A DNA stretch of 64,000 bases from Plicaturopsis crispa FD-325 SS-3 (lineage: Eukaryota; Basidiomycota; Agaricomycetes; Amylocorticiales; Amylocorticiaceae), in NCBI GenBank assembly GCA_000827205.1, contig KN832574.1, positions 62,001-126,000 of the forward strand. The letters are read 5' to 3'. The number at the start of each line of letters is the position of its first letter. Within the stretch, counting starts at the first letter, position 1. The position numbers and the translations under genes are program-made. The notes under the pieces were generated by a model that worked only from the letters and a program-made list of their open reading frames with translations, was not told the DNA's origin and ran no database searches. Shown in pieces: positions 47,039-56,205 of this stretch.

Positions 47039-48961
47039 TCACAGCCCAGGCGTATCCCCCACCAAATAAACCAACTTCTCCCCACTCACCTCCTCCCTCC
47101 CCAGCATCTCCACGCCCTTGGGGACACCCGCCAATCCCCCTGGGATGATGCGCACGCGGTTCGGCTTGAAGAGGCCGGAGTCGACGAGGGGGGAGAGGGC
47201 GCGGTACCTGTTTGTGGCAAGGGGGGATTAGATTCGGTTGCAAGGAAATTATACAGAGGGGAGAGGGAGGAGGGGGAGGGAGGAGGGAAGGGAGAGGGGA
47301 AGGGGAGAGGGATGGAGGGGAGGGATGGGGAGAGAAGGGGAGATGGGGAGGGGAAGGGGACGTACATCTTGGCGGCGAACTCTGTGTCTTCTTCGTATGT
47401 TGCGCTGCACTGTTGTTGTGTTGTGTCAGCTAAAAGACGAGTGGAATGGGCGTAGAAAGACGGGTGGATGGGGCACGAAAAAGCGGGACGGGCGACGAAA
47501 ACGCGTGGAATGCGCCATAAAAAAGGCGGGAATGGGGCCACGAAAAACGCGAGGTAGCCACGAAAAAAGTGGGATAGACACAAAAAACGCGTGGAACGCG
47601 CCACGAAAACGCGCGAGGTGGCCACGGAAAACGCGCGCCCGGCCCCCTCAAAACCGCGCTCCCAGCCTCACAAAAGCGCGCCCCCCCAAAAAAAACCACG
47701 CCCCCCAAAAACCAAAAAAAAAAACACCGCGAAAAATCCAACGTACCTTAGTCCAAACAGCCTCCACCCCCACCGGCACCTTCAACTCCTCCGGCCACGG
47801 CAACACGCTGCACAGCTTCCCCCCGCCCGCCTTCCCGAGCAGCTCGAGCTCGATGAGGCGCGTGGACTGGGTGCTCACTGCGTCGTCTGTGTACCAAAAT
47901 GAAAGCATCAGTACAGGGTGAAAACGCGAGCAGCAGGGTGGAAATGCAAGCAGCGGCGTGAAAATACAAGCGTCGGCGTCGCTGCCAGCGGACCCCGCAC
48001 ACGCTACCAGCGCAACCGCGCAGACCCAACGCAGCAAAACACACACTCACAAACAAGATGCAGCGCCCCATGTCCTTCGACCGCCTTAGTGATTTCAGCG
48101 CTAATCTGCTCCGGCGTCTTCCCGCGATAGTCCACCACCACGTCCGCCCCCAGGCTGCGCGCGTACTCCGCGCTCGAGCCGGCGACGCCGACGACGTACA
48201 GCCCGGAGAGCTTGGCGAGCTGCACGGTGTAGGCGCCGACGGAGCTGGAGGCGCCGTATATCAATATGGGCTTTCCTTTCACCTTGTCCTTTTCCTTCGT
48301 ATCACCGGTGATAAAAGGGGGGATAGCGAGAGTGCGGTACAGCCCAATAAACGCCGTCCCGAGCGCAAGGGGCAGGGTGGCCGCGTCCTCGAAGGCCGTG
48401 CGCGCGCCGAGGGGGAATGTGGTGCTCAGGGGGGCGGTGGAGTATTGTTGGTAGGCGCCCCATTTTGGGTGGGGTTGGGTCATTTTTGTGAATGCTGCTA
48501 CCTAGGGGGCGGGATTAGCGTCGATGGGGGAGCGATGGAGCGGGTGAGGGGGAGGGGGGAAAGTATGGAAAGGAAGGGGGGGAAGGAAAGGGAAGGAGGG
48601 AAGAGGAGGATGGAGGAAAGGACGCACCCTGTCGCCTTTCTTGAACTCAGTAACGCCCTCGCCGACAGCCTCGACGTACCCCGCCACGTCGTTTCCCTCG
48701 ATGCCCTCCTTTACAATTCACAAATCATACTTTCAGGATCCCACACCAGAGCGTGAAGGAGAGAGGAGGGAGGCGCACCCATTTAACGAGATCATACCAC
48801 ACGCGGGTATACTTCCAATCCTTCGGGTTCGACGCGACGGCGACGTTCTTGATCAGCACCTCGCCCGGTCCGGGGGGCGTGACGTCGAATTCGCGGAACG
48901 AGCACCCGCTGGGATCGAACCATACGCCTTTCTGTTTCTGCGGGAGCGTAGTGGTGGACAT
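47039..48961 (-). CDS. Medium-chain dehydrogenase/reductase, paralogue C, with expanded introns
   Basis: Exons (complement of 47039-47207, 47366-47409, 47747-47886, 48051-48501, 48628-48708, 48779-48961) join in phase to 355 residues. The protein is closer to paralogue A than to B in the first three exons (QKQKGVWFDPSGCSFREFDV, GNDVAGYVEAVGEGVTEFKKGD, HPKWGAYQQYSTAP), and the cofactor loop YGASSSVGAYTVQLAKLSG is intact. Exon 4 is more diverged (STQSTRLIELELLGKAGGGK). The gene is longer than A and B only because four introns are enlarged by simple or tandem repeats. A longer in-frame start at 49252 exists but lacks similarity to the paralogues. A TATA box lies about 55 bases upstream. Confidence 0.88.
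47430..47650. repeat. Minisatellite of about 25-bp units inside an intron of MDR paralogue C
   Basis: About seven imperfect units with the core GCCACGAAAA-CGCG (plus strand) occupy most of the 337-base intron 47410-47746. Units differ by substitutions and small indels. The neighbouring introns hold polypurine tracts (47215-47360, 48520-48620) and a three-unit repeat with core GTG-AAA-GCAAGCAGC (47918-47980). Confidence 0.6.
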
Positions 48962-49013
48962 TTCGGATAGATTTAGTTGAGGATAAGGTGAGGAGGAGGA
49001 GAGATACGAACGA

Positions 49014-49019
49014 TTTATA
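49014..49019 (-). promoter_or_regulatory. TATA box of MDR paralogue C
   Basis: TATAAA reads on the minus strand about 55 bases upstream of the ATG at 48961. Confidence 0.45.
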
Positions 49020-49300
49020 CGGTCGAGTTCATGTAAAGGATCCGTGGAATTTGAATATGAGCTGAGCAAGCGGTGAATCAGCAGATCGGTCGATAAGCAT
49101 GCTTTGCATCGATGGAGGGCTTGCAATTGCACGGCGCCTTTGGATGAGAAATAAGGATTTAGCGTACAGTAAGTGCGCAGAGAGACGATGCAATTGCTGA
49201 ATGAGCGGGCGAACGACGATGTCAAAGGCCGACCGTTCCGTGGATTAATCATTGCGGGGTCAATAGATTACGGCATCCTCGTACAGACGCGTCGCGCTGC

Positions 49301-49306
49301 CACGTG
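49301..49306. promoter_or_regulatory. CACGTG box upstream of WPRPG copy 1
   Basis: A palindromic CACGTG 53 bases before the ATG at 49359, followed by GATAT. The same word and context occur upstream of other copies (51258, 54882, 56206). Confidence 0.5.
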
Positions 49307-49358
49307 ATATCCACCAGTCGCGCTTCCAAGTTTTTGCGACTTGTTCGGAATCCCGAAG

Positions 49359-50022
49359 ATGGTGTACACGCTGACCGTCTACGGCGGCTACCTCATCACC
49401 CCGCGCCAAGTCGCGCAATTCACCCGACTCCGCTACCCAGACGACCCAACCGCCACTCAGCCATTCCGCATCGTCGATCTCTTGAGCCGCGAGGGCTACA
49501 AAGTCGAATACGTCGCCTGGCCGCGCCCGGGCGAGAACATGCGCTTCATGCTCATCGGCCAGGTCCGCGTCACGCATGATAGAGCGGAGACGCCGTATCG
49601 GTGTAGGCAGCATAGGGAGAGCGAGGGGTGTAGGAGGATGATGCAGGGGCTGTTTGGGCCGTATGAGGAGCGGTTGCCGTTTTTGAGGGGATTGGAGTTC
49701 GTTACGGTGCCTGACCCGAGGATGGATGTGATTGGGAAGATTAAGTCGTGGCGTAAGAGGAGGGATGCTCAGCGCGAGCGGTCGCGGTACGTGATTCTCT
49801 TCGTATGTATACGCCAGAACGGAAGCTCAAGGCGAGGTTAGAATGTTGCAGTCGTCTAATTCTCCGCAAGAGGACGGTGCCTCGGAGCTACCGGCGCAAG
49901 ATACTAACGACTCCGACCAGCCATCCGGACAAGACGACTCGGAGAACAACGAACAGCCGCCGGACGATGCACATAGTACGCCCCGGCCATCCACGCAAAC
50001 AGACCTCCCGCTTCCCCCCTGA
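49359..50022 (+). CDS. WPRPG-family protein, copy 1 (unknown function)
   Basis: Exons 49359-49786 and 49842-50022 join in phase to 202 residues. I do not recognise the family. The core runs MVYTLTVYGGYLITPRQVAQ, ARL-like FTRLRYPDD, VEYVAWPRPGENMRFMLIGQ, VRVTHDRAETPYRCRQH, then ESEGCRRMMQGLFGPYEERL, FVTVPDPRMDVIGKIKSW and a basic end. Invariant Cys, Trp and the TVPDP motif suggest a folded domain. The second exon encodes an acidic, Gln/Asp/Pro-rich disordered tail with repeats of the type P(A/S)QDTND. No signal peptide, membrane span or known catalytic motif is visible. Seven related copies follow within 9.5 kb. The start is the ATG that aligns with all copies (M-Y-x-M/L-T-V/I-Y). Confidence 0.75.
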
Positions 50023-50445
50023 ACTTGCTCAGTCTAGTCAAGCCGTGTATCCTCCAAATCTCCTTTGTCCGCCACCATACCATCGCTGTCGATTTTTGTT
50101 CACAATGTGGTCTCGTATACGCTCACTCTACAATCGCGTTGATTGCTCTAAATGTATACCCTCATCTGCCTAACTTCCGCATGATATACACCTGCTCAAC
50201 GAGAGCGTCCAAGCAGTTTGAGTATTTAAGTGGTAGGCGCGCGATGACATGATATCTTTGCACGTCGCCGCTCATCCTCTTGGGGGCGAATCCATCCTTT
50301 AAATATGCGTGCATCGCGAAGAGATAGCGTGCATAGCAAAGAGATAACACAGTAGATTGGACGACAAAGCAAGATCTGTACATAGCGGCGAGGACACGCT
50401 GCTTAACATGACATACGCTGCTTCACATGACATGACTGAGCTCGT
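50023..50445. other. Shared 3' flanking sequence of converging WPRPG copies 1 and 2
   Basis: Copies 1 and 2 converge here. The phrase GACAAAGCAAGATCT near 50360-50380 also occurs downstream of copies 4 (52650-52670) and, inverted, 7 (57205-57235), so 3' flanks were copied together with the genes. Confidence 0.5.
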
Positions 50446-51138
50446 TCAAAGGGGAAGTGGTTGCGTGGATGCCCGGGGCGTACTCTGCTCATCATCCAGG
50501 GGCTGTTCGTGTTCGTGTTCGGATGGCTGGTCGTTAGTATCTTGCGCCGGTCGCTTGGAGATATCGTCCTCTTGAGATGATGACTGCGATAGTCTGTCGT
50601 TATTCTCATCCTGCGCCGGTCGCTCGGAGGCACCGTCCTCCGGAGGCGCCGACTGCAACAACCTATCCTCTCATGAGCTTTCCTTCTAGCTTATCCCAAA
50701 AAAACACGTACAGTGCCTGTGCGCGCTCAAAGTCCCTCTGCTGGCGCCACGCCTTAACCTCCCTCATCACCTCCATCCTCGGATCCGGCACCGTCTCCCA
50801 CTTCAAATCCCTCACCCACGGCAACCTCTCCTCAAACCCCCCAAACAACTTCCTCTTCATCTTCCTACAAACCTCCGTCTCCCGGAACTTCCGGCACCCG
50901 TACGGCGTCTGGGTCGTATCGTGCGTGACGCGTTCCATGCCGATGATCATGAAGCGCGTGTTCTGCCCGGGCGAGGCCAGTAGACGTAGTCGGTGGTGTA
51001 CTTTTCCAAGGCGAGGAGGCGCGGGAGGAGGTAGGGCTCGGTGGCGGCGGGGTTGTCGGGGTATTTGAGGCGGGCGAATTGGGCGGTTTGGGGGAGAGTG
51101 AGGAGGTAGCCGCCGTAGATGGTCATTGAGTAGAGCAT
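50446..51138 (-). pseudogene. WPRPG-family copy 2, one-base frameshift
   Basis: Exons (complement of 50446-50662 and 50712-51138) correspond to copy 1. The first exon starts MLYSMTIYGGYLLTLPQTAQ and reads to DYVYWPRPG, then loses frame: where others have GGC-GAG/CAA-AAC the sequence is GGCAGAACACG, one base short. The downstream part stays open and conserved (FMIIGMERVTHD, CRKMKRKLFGGFEERLPWV, TVPDPRMEVM). The tail exon is intact (EDGASERPAQDENNDRLSQ, then STPRASTQPLPL). A sequencing error in one base would restore an intact gene, so the call is tentative. It diverges from copy 3 across a shared promoter. Confidence 0.65.
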
Positions 51139-51257
51139 GGCTGCTTCGAGTCGAGACTTTGAGCAGGTTGAGCGTTGAGTAGGAGTGAGTCGAGGCAAGG
51201 AGATTTCGATAAGTTGAACTTGCAAGAACTCGAGGCGAGGCGCGACTGGTAAAATGT

Positions 51258-51303
51258 CACGTGGCCGCGCGACCCTGCACCTCCGCGGCGCCACCGTGCT
51301 TCG
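51258..51303. promoter_or_regulatory. Conserved CACGTG module between divergent WPRPG copies 2 and 3
   Basis: CACGTG at 51258-51263 is followed by a conserved stretch with CCCTGCACCTCCG, GGCGCCACCGTG and TTCGACCGCTTCC. The same block, inverted, precedes copy 5 (54840-54890), and a variant precedes copy 7 (56206-56270). Confidence 0.55.
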
Positions 51304-51448
51304 ACCGCTTCCTTTAACTTATCCTCCAGAAGTTAGAACTCCAACGTCTACGACCTGTCTTGTCTTCTCTTCACAAGCTCAACGCGTCGTTTATAAATCC
51401 TCTGTATCCTGTTACATGTAGGTTCCCCTTCTATCGTCAAACCAAGCT

Positions 51449-51620
51449 AACTCCGACATCAGGAAAAGTAAAATCGTCTGAAACGGTCTGATTCCGGTCT
51501 GACTCGTCTGAAAGTCGCCGGACCTTCTGAAAACCCCTGAAAATAGGGGGTTTCAGACCGTTTTCAGACGATTTCAGACGTGTCAGACGCGTCGGACCGT
51601 TTGAGTTTTCCTGATGGAGT
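51449..51620. repeat. Foldback (MITE-like) element full of TCTGA/TCAGA words
   Basis: The ends are inverted: ACTCCGACATCAGGAAAA at the left, and TTTTCCTGATGGAGT at the right reads back as ACTCC-ATCAGGAAAA. Inside, CGTCTGAAACGGTCTGA on the left pairs with TCAGACCGTTTTCAGACG on the right, and the centre is an AAACCCCT-GAAA-TAGGGGGTTT hairpin. At least a dozen GTCTGA or TCAGAC words occur. There is no ORF and no obvious target-site duplication. It ends 16 bases before the ATG of copy 3. Confidence 0.65.
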
Positions 51621-51635
51621 CCGTGGATCTAGAAA

Positions 51636-52282
51636 ATGGGATACTCAATGACCGTCTACAGCGGCTACCTCCTCACCCCCGAGCAAGCGTCTGAGCTCGC
51701 CGAGTTACACTTCCCCGACGCCGCACCCACACGCCCTACGGCATAACACAGCACTTCCTCGACGCCGGGTACCACACGGACTACGTCTTCTGGCCGCGCC
51801 CGGGCGAACACACAAACTTTATGGTCCTCGCTAACATCATCATCACGCACGACCCCTCGGAGGACCCGTGGCGCTGTCGTCCCCACGAGGAGACGGAGGG
51901 GTGTAGGAGGATACGGGAAAGGCTGTTTGGGCCGTATGAGGATCGGCTGCCGTGGTTGAAGGACGTGCGGTGGGCGACGGTGCCGGATCCGCAGATGGAG
52001 ATTATGGATCAGCTCAGGGATTGGCGGATTTGGAAGGAGAATCAGCGGAAACTGTACGTGACTAATCGTATATTAAAGAGAATGAGTGCTCATACCAGGG
52101 ATAGTGCAGAGCGACGTGGGCAACGGACTAGCAAGCAACCGTCTGTGCAAGATGATGACGGCGAGAAGCTACCCTCGAAGGAGGAGGACGATACCGAACG
52201 GCCATCTGCGCAAGACGGGAATAACGAGCGGTCGTCGTCGTCCACCACGATCACACAAGAGGACGCCCTGGCCTGCTCTTGA
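51636..52282 (+). pseudogene. WPRPG-family copy 3, 10-base deletion near the start
   Basis: Exons 51636-52053 and 52105-52282 match copy 5 almost base for base over the core. The start (MGYSMTVYSGYLLTPEQASE, LHFPDAAP) leaves frame because 10 bases (equivalent to GGCACCGCCG in copy 5) are missing; after that the frame is open: TPYGITQHFLDAGYHTDYVF, WPRPGEHTNFMVLANIIITH, CRRIRERLFGPYEDRLPWL, TVPDPQMEIMDQLRDWR. The tail exon is intact (QPSVQDDDGEKLPSKEEDD, ERPSAQDGNNERSS). A foldback element occupies the position of its 5' flank. An N-terminally shortened product from ATG 51821 is possible. Confidence 0.65.
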
Positions 52283-52610
52283 ACGCGCTTTCTAAAGACA
52301 ACACAAGCATGGGGGACCGGCGCTCGCCCGATTCGCAGCCATAAGAGTCGACCTAGGACCTACATACTCAACTGCTATCCGCCACGGCCGACCTCTCTGA
52401 AAGTTTCCATACACCATTTTGTCGCATGATACCACTTGTTTAGACATTTGACCGCGTACTTATGTCAACTCCATTTATGTACCCTCATTACAATGTTTGC
52501 AGCTTGTACCTGCTCACTGCTCAGCGAGATAGTTCTGGCCCACCAAATGGGGGCGAATTGATCCTCGGTATGTGTATGCATTGCAAAGAGATATATAAAA
52601 CAGTGGATTG

Positions 52611-52670
52611 GGAGACAAAGCAATATATTTGGAAGACAAAGCAAGATATTTGGAAGACAAAGCAAGATCT
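52611..52670. repeat. Three tandem ~20-bp units downstream of WPRPG copy 4
   Basis: Units 52611-52630, 52631-52651 and 52652-52670 share GGA(A)GACAAAGCAA with a TAT or GAT end. The single-unit form is present near 50357-50378 after copy 1. Confidence 0.65.
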
Positions 52671-52714
52671 ATATACAGAGCGGCGAGGACACACGGCTTG
52701 ACAAGACTGCACGT

Positions 52715-53563
52715 TCAATGGAGAAGTGGGAGAGTCCTTTGCCGGGGCGTGCTTTGCTCATCGTCCGGCGGCTGTTCGCTGTCCTCGTCTTGTCCGGACT
52801 CTAGCTGATCGTTAGTATCTTCCGCCGGTCGCTCGGAGGCACCGTCCCTGGACGGCTGGTCGCTGTACTCGTCTCGTCCGGATGGCTCGCCGTTATTCTG
52901 ATATTGAGTCGACCGCTCCGCGGTATCGTCCTCAGGCTCTTGCGAGGGTGGTCGCGAGCTATCTCGATCTTGCGCGAGACTGTTCTCGAACTTGATTATC
53001 GTTGTTATATATAAAGGCAGGAAACCACATACCGTTTCCGCTGCGCCTCCTTCCTCTTCTTCCAATCCCGCTCCATATCCATAATCTCCATTCTCGGATC
53101 AGGCACAGTCACCCACTTAACATCCTTTAACCACGGCAGCTCCTCCACATGCGGGCCGAACACCTTCTCCCTTATCTTCCTAGCAAACTCAGTCTCCTTA
53201 TGCTGTTTACAGCGCCACGGCGTCTCGGAGGGATCATGCGTCACCCGCACTTGCCCGACGATCAGGAAATTCGTGTGCTCGCCCGGGCGCGGCCAGTACA
53301 CGTAGTCCGTCGGGACGAGCTCCTGGGCGAAGTGGTGGCGTATGCCAGAGGGGGACTCGGCGGTGCCGCGCTCGGCGTTCGGGAAGTGGACGGCGGCGAG
53401 ATCCTGGGCTTGCTCGGGGGTGAGAAGGTAGCCGCCGTAGACGGTCATTGCGTATATTGGTTTCTGGATTCATACACGGAGTCTTGAACCCAGTGTTGGC
53501 ACGAATGAATGGGGAAGGAAACTTACATGGGCGTCGGCGGGGTCGTATTCAAAGTGGGGCATG
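52715..53563 (-). CDS. WPRPG-family protein, copy 4, with an extra 5' exon
   Basis: Exons (complement of 52715-52979, 53033-53463, 53528-53563) join in phase to 243 residues. This copy has a separate 36-base first exon, MPHFEYDPADAH, spliced to KPIYAMTVYGGYLLTPEQAQ. In other copies the core is preceded by CAG directly before the ATG codon region, a fossil acceptor, so the ancestral gene probably had this first exon. Core: VPTDYVYWPRPGEHTNFLIV, GQVRVTHDPSETPWRCKQH, EELPWLKDVKWVTVPDPRME. The tail is the longest and most acidic: EPEDDTAERSTQYQNNGEPS, DGASERPAEDTNDQLESGQ, ending TPRQRTLPLLH. No break was found. Confidence 0.78.
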
Positions 53564-54025
53564 GTGTTGGAATTGAACGTTGAACGTTTAACAACGTCGA
53601 ATCGCCACCTGGCTTTCTGTAACGTTGGAGCTCGAGGACAATGAACTTGAACTTGAAGGAAGAGGTGGAAACACGGTGGCGCGGACTCCGCGGTGCCGCT
53701 AATTTTGTCATGTGATCGTGCTAAGTACAACGCGTACACGGCGGCGATGCGTACTGGATGTGGCGTACTTACATTGATTATTGCCTGGGCCTGACCAGAT
53801 ACAAGGTGCAAGTAACATTGTAATGAGGGTACATAAATGGAATTGACATACGCGGTCGAGTGTCTAGACAGGTGGTATCATGCGACAAAATGGTGTATGG
53901 AAACTTTCAGAGAGGTCGGTGGCGGACAGCAGTTGCGTACTTAGGCGGTAGGCCCTAGGTCCCCATCTATGGCTACGAATCAATCGAACGCCGGTCCTCC
54001 GTGCTCGCGTTGGCATAAGAAATGT

Positions 54026-54687
54026 TCAAGGGCAGGCCAGGGCGTCCTCTTGCGTGATCGTGGTGGGCGGCGACCGCTCGTCGTCCCCGTCTTGCGCAGA
54101 TGGCCGTTCACTTTCGTCCTCCTTCGAGGGTATCCGCTCGCTATCTTCACCTTGCACAGACAATTGCTCGCTAGCTCGTTGCGCACCTCGCTCCGCCCTA
54201 TCCCCAACATAAGCACCCATCCTGCCGTATCACAAGTAGACACAATCACGTACAGGGCCAGTCTCCGCTGATTCTCTTTCCATATGCGCCAATCCCTGAG
54301 CTGATCCATAATCTCCATCTGGGGGTCGGGCACCGTCGCCCACTTAACGTCCTTCAACCACGGCAGCCGATCCTCATACGGCCCAAACAGCCTTTCCCGT
54401 ATCCTCCTGCAACCCTCCGTCTCCTCGTGGGGACGACAGCGCCACGGGTCCTCCGAGGGGTCGTGCGTGATGATGATGTTAGCGAGGACCATAAAGTTTG
54501 TGTGTTCGCCCGGGCGCGGCCAGAAGACGTAGTCCGTGTGGTACCCGGCGTCGAGGAAGTGCTGTGTGATGCCGTAGGGCGTGTCGGCGGTGCCGGGCGC
54601 GGCGTCGGGGAAGTGGAGCTGCGCGAGCTCCTGTGCTTGGGAGGTGGTGAGGAGGTAGCCGCTGTAGACGGTCATTGAGTAGCCCAT
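54026..54687 (-). CDS. WPRPG-family protein, copy 5 (intact)
   Basis: Exons (complement of 54026-54197 and 54254-54687) join in phase to 201 residues. The core is complete: MGYSMTVYSGYLLTTSQAQE, LHFPDAAPGTADTPYGITQH, TDYVFWPRPGEHTNFMVLAN, DPSEDPWRCRPHEETEGCRR, RLFGPYEDRLPWLKDVKWAT, VPDPQMEIMDQLRDWRIWK. The tail reads GEDSERIPSKEDESERPSAQ, then TTITQEDALACP. The GC-rich 10 bases lost in copies 3 and 8 are present here, so this is likely the reference state. A CACGTG module lies 160-200 bases upstream. A CAG just before AAA-ATG marks the old acceptor seen in copy 4. Confidence 0.78.
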
Positions 54688-54839
54688 TTTCTGGGTTGAC
54701 GGGATTGAGTATCTTGAATTGACGAAAGGAGGAGAACCTACATGATGTGGAGGATGCAGAAACGACGCGTTGACGTGAAGTAAGGCCTAGGACAAGAAGG
54801 AGACGTTGGAGTTCTGGAGGATAAGGAACTTAGGAAGCA

Positions 54840-54890
54840 GTCGAAACACGGTGGCGCCGCGGAGGTGCAGGGACGCGCGGCCACGTGATA
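54840..54890. promoter_or_regulatory. CACGTG module upstream of WPRPG copy 5 (inverted form)
   Basis: GGTGGCGCCGCGGAGGTGCAG, split here at 20 bases, then GGACGCGCGGCCACGTGATAT: this is the reverse complement of the block at 51258-51303. It also abuts the orphan tail exon that starts at 54885. Confidence 0.5.
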
Positions 54891-55082
54891 TCGCAAGACG
54901 AGAATGACGGGCGGTCGTCGCCCGCCACAATCACGCAGGAGAACGGACCACCCTCGCAAGATGACGATAGCGAGCAGCTAAGCTCGGGGGACGAAACCAA
55001 ACGGCCATCTTCGCAAGACAGGAATAACGAGCGGTCGTCGCCCGCCGCAATCACGCAAGAGGACGCACTATCCGGCTCTTGA
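54885..55082 (+). pseudogene. Orphan WPRPG tail exon without a core
   Basis: The frame encodes only the tail type seen in copies 3 and 5: SQDENDGRSSPATITQENG, QDDDSEQLSSGDETKRPSS, then QDRNNERSSPAAITQEDALS and a stop. The phrase TITQEDALAC/S at the end is shared with copies 3 and 5. The exon continues into the same 3' flank (GAACGCGCCACGCGAGCATG). The core domain is missing; a promoter module lies directly before it, so a deletion or recombination seems to have joined promoter and tail. Confidence 0.6.
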
Positions 55083-55169
55083 ACGCGCCACGCGAGCATG
55101 GAGGACCGGCGTTCGCCCCATTCGCAGCCGTGGCGGTCGAACTGGGATCTACATCCTGCTGTCCGCCGC

Positions 55170-55238
55170 CGCCGCCGCCAAGAGGCGAACTTCGCCGCCG
55201 CCAAGAGGCGAACTTCGCCGCCGCCAAGAGGCGAACTT
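55170..55238. repeat. Three exact tandem 23-bp units
   Basis: The 23-base unit CGCCGCCGCC-AAGAGGCGAACTT is repeated exactly three times (55170-55192, 55193-55215, 55216-55238), followed by a diverging partial unit. Exact identity indicates very recent expansion. Confidence 0.85.
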
Positions 55239-55485
55239 GGCCGTCGCCGTCTCCGGAACCTTGCTTACTTCACTTTGTCGCATGATACCACCTGTTTAGA
55301 CATTTATTTAACCGCGTTTTACGACGCCCTCACCGAAATGCAATCGTGGGGATCATAGATTTCGGTACAGGGGTCGTTTGATAGATATGTAAGATGCCAA
55401 GGATTCATTCAGAGAGCAGATATGTAGCAATTGCAAAAGCGAGGAAGAACATGGATATTGTACAAGCAAGTGACACACGGTACAT

Positions 55486-56054
55486 TCAAGCAGGTAATGG
55501 GTTAGCCTGCGGTTGGGTGGGTGTCGACGGTTCCGAGGTATCATCCTCTTCCGAGTCGCCAAATTGCTGCGCGCTAATACAGTAATACTGACATGAGTGT
55601 TCCATCCCAGCGCATAAAGAGAGCATAACCACGCACCGCTTGCGCTGATAGTATTCCTGCCGAATGCGCCAATCCCTGAGCGCGTCCATGATCTGCATGC
55701 GCGGGTCGGGCACGCTGTCGAACACGATGTCCTCCAACCACGGGAGCTGGTCCACGTACGGCGAGATCAGCCGCTCCTTGAGTTTCTTGCACTTCTCCGT
55801 CTCCCTGTACCGTCTACAGCGCCACGGCGTCTCCGCTGGATCATGTGCGATACGTACATGGCCGATAAACATGAAGCGCGTGTTCTCGCGTGTTCTCGCC
55901 GGTAGACGTAGTCGGTGATGAAGCCGTCCGCGCGGAAGGCGTCGACGATGCGTCCGGCGGAGAGGGTAAGGTCTGGATAGCGTAGCCGCGCGAATTCGGC
56001 TGCTTGATGGGTGGTGAGAAGGTAGCCGGCGTAGACGGTCATTGACCAAGACAT
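55486..56054 (-). pseudogene. WPRPG-family copy 6, rearranged at the WPRPG motif
   Basis: Exons (complement of 55486-55573 and 55637-56054) give the core with a break. It starts MSWSMTVYAGYLLTTHQAAE, reaches TDYVYR, and then lacks TGG-CCG-CGC while CGAGAACACG is present twice, so frame is lost for the rest. Downstream the open frame is conserved (FMFIGHVRIAHDPAETPWRC, KLKERLISPYVDQLPWLEDI, SVPDPRMQIMDALRDWR). The tail exon is short (QQFGDSEEDDTSEPSTPTQ, then QANPLPA). It diverges from copy 7 over 300 bases that hold a CACGTG module. Confidence 0.65.
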
Positions 56055-56205
56055 GTTCTAGGTACGGAGCGAAGGTTAGCTTGGTCGCATACATCAATAA
56101 GGGAGAGAGAAACTGACGTGTAATGGAGGGAGTGGGCGAGTTTGTGGAGGGATTGAACAAGGTCGACGCCAAATTACAAAAAGTTGAAGCGCGACTGGTA
56201 AATGT

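Larger units (their letters stand above)
51636..54687. repeat. Large inverted repeat formed by WPRPG copies 3 and 5 with 3' flanks
   Basis: About 51636-52500 (plus) and 54687-53815 (minus) are highly similar over roughly 870 bases, including about 220 bases beyond the stop codons (GTCGCATGATACCAC, GTTTAGACATTTGACCGCG, TTATGTC-AATTCCATTTATG). Copy 4 lies between the arms. A shorter third match to the 3' flank is at 55280-55315. Confidence 0.65.

Noticed and set aside
47238-47921. 227-codon frame rich in Gly, Arg and Lys
   Set aside because: It runs through polypurine and minisatellite intron sequence of MDR paralogue C, so its openness reflects composition.
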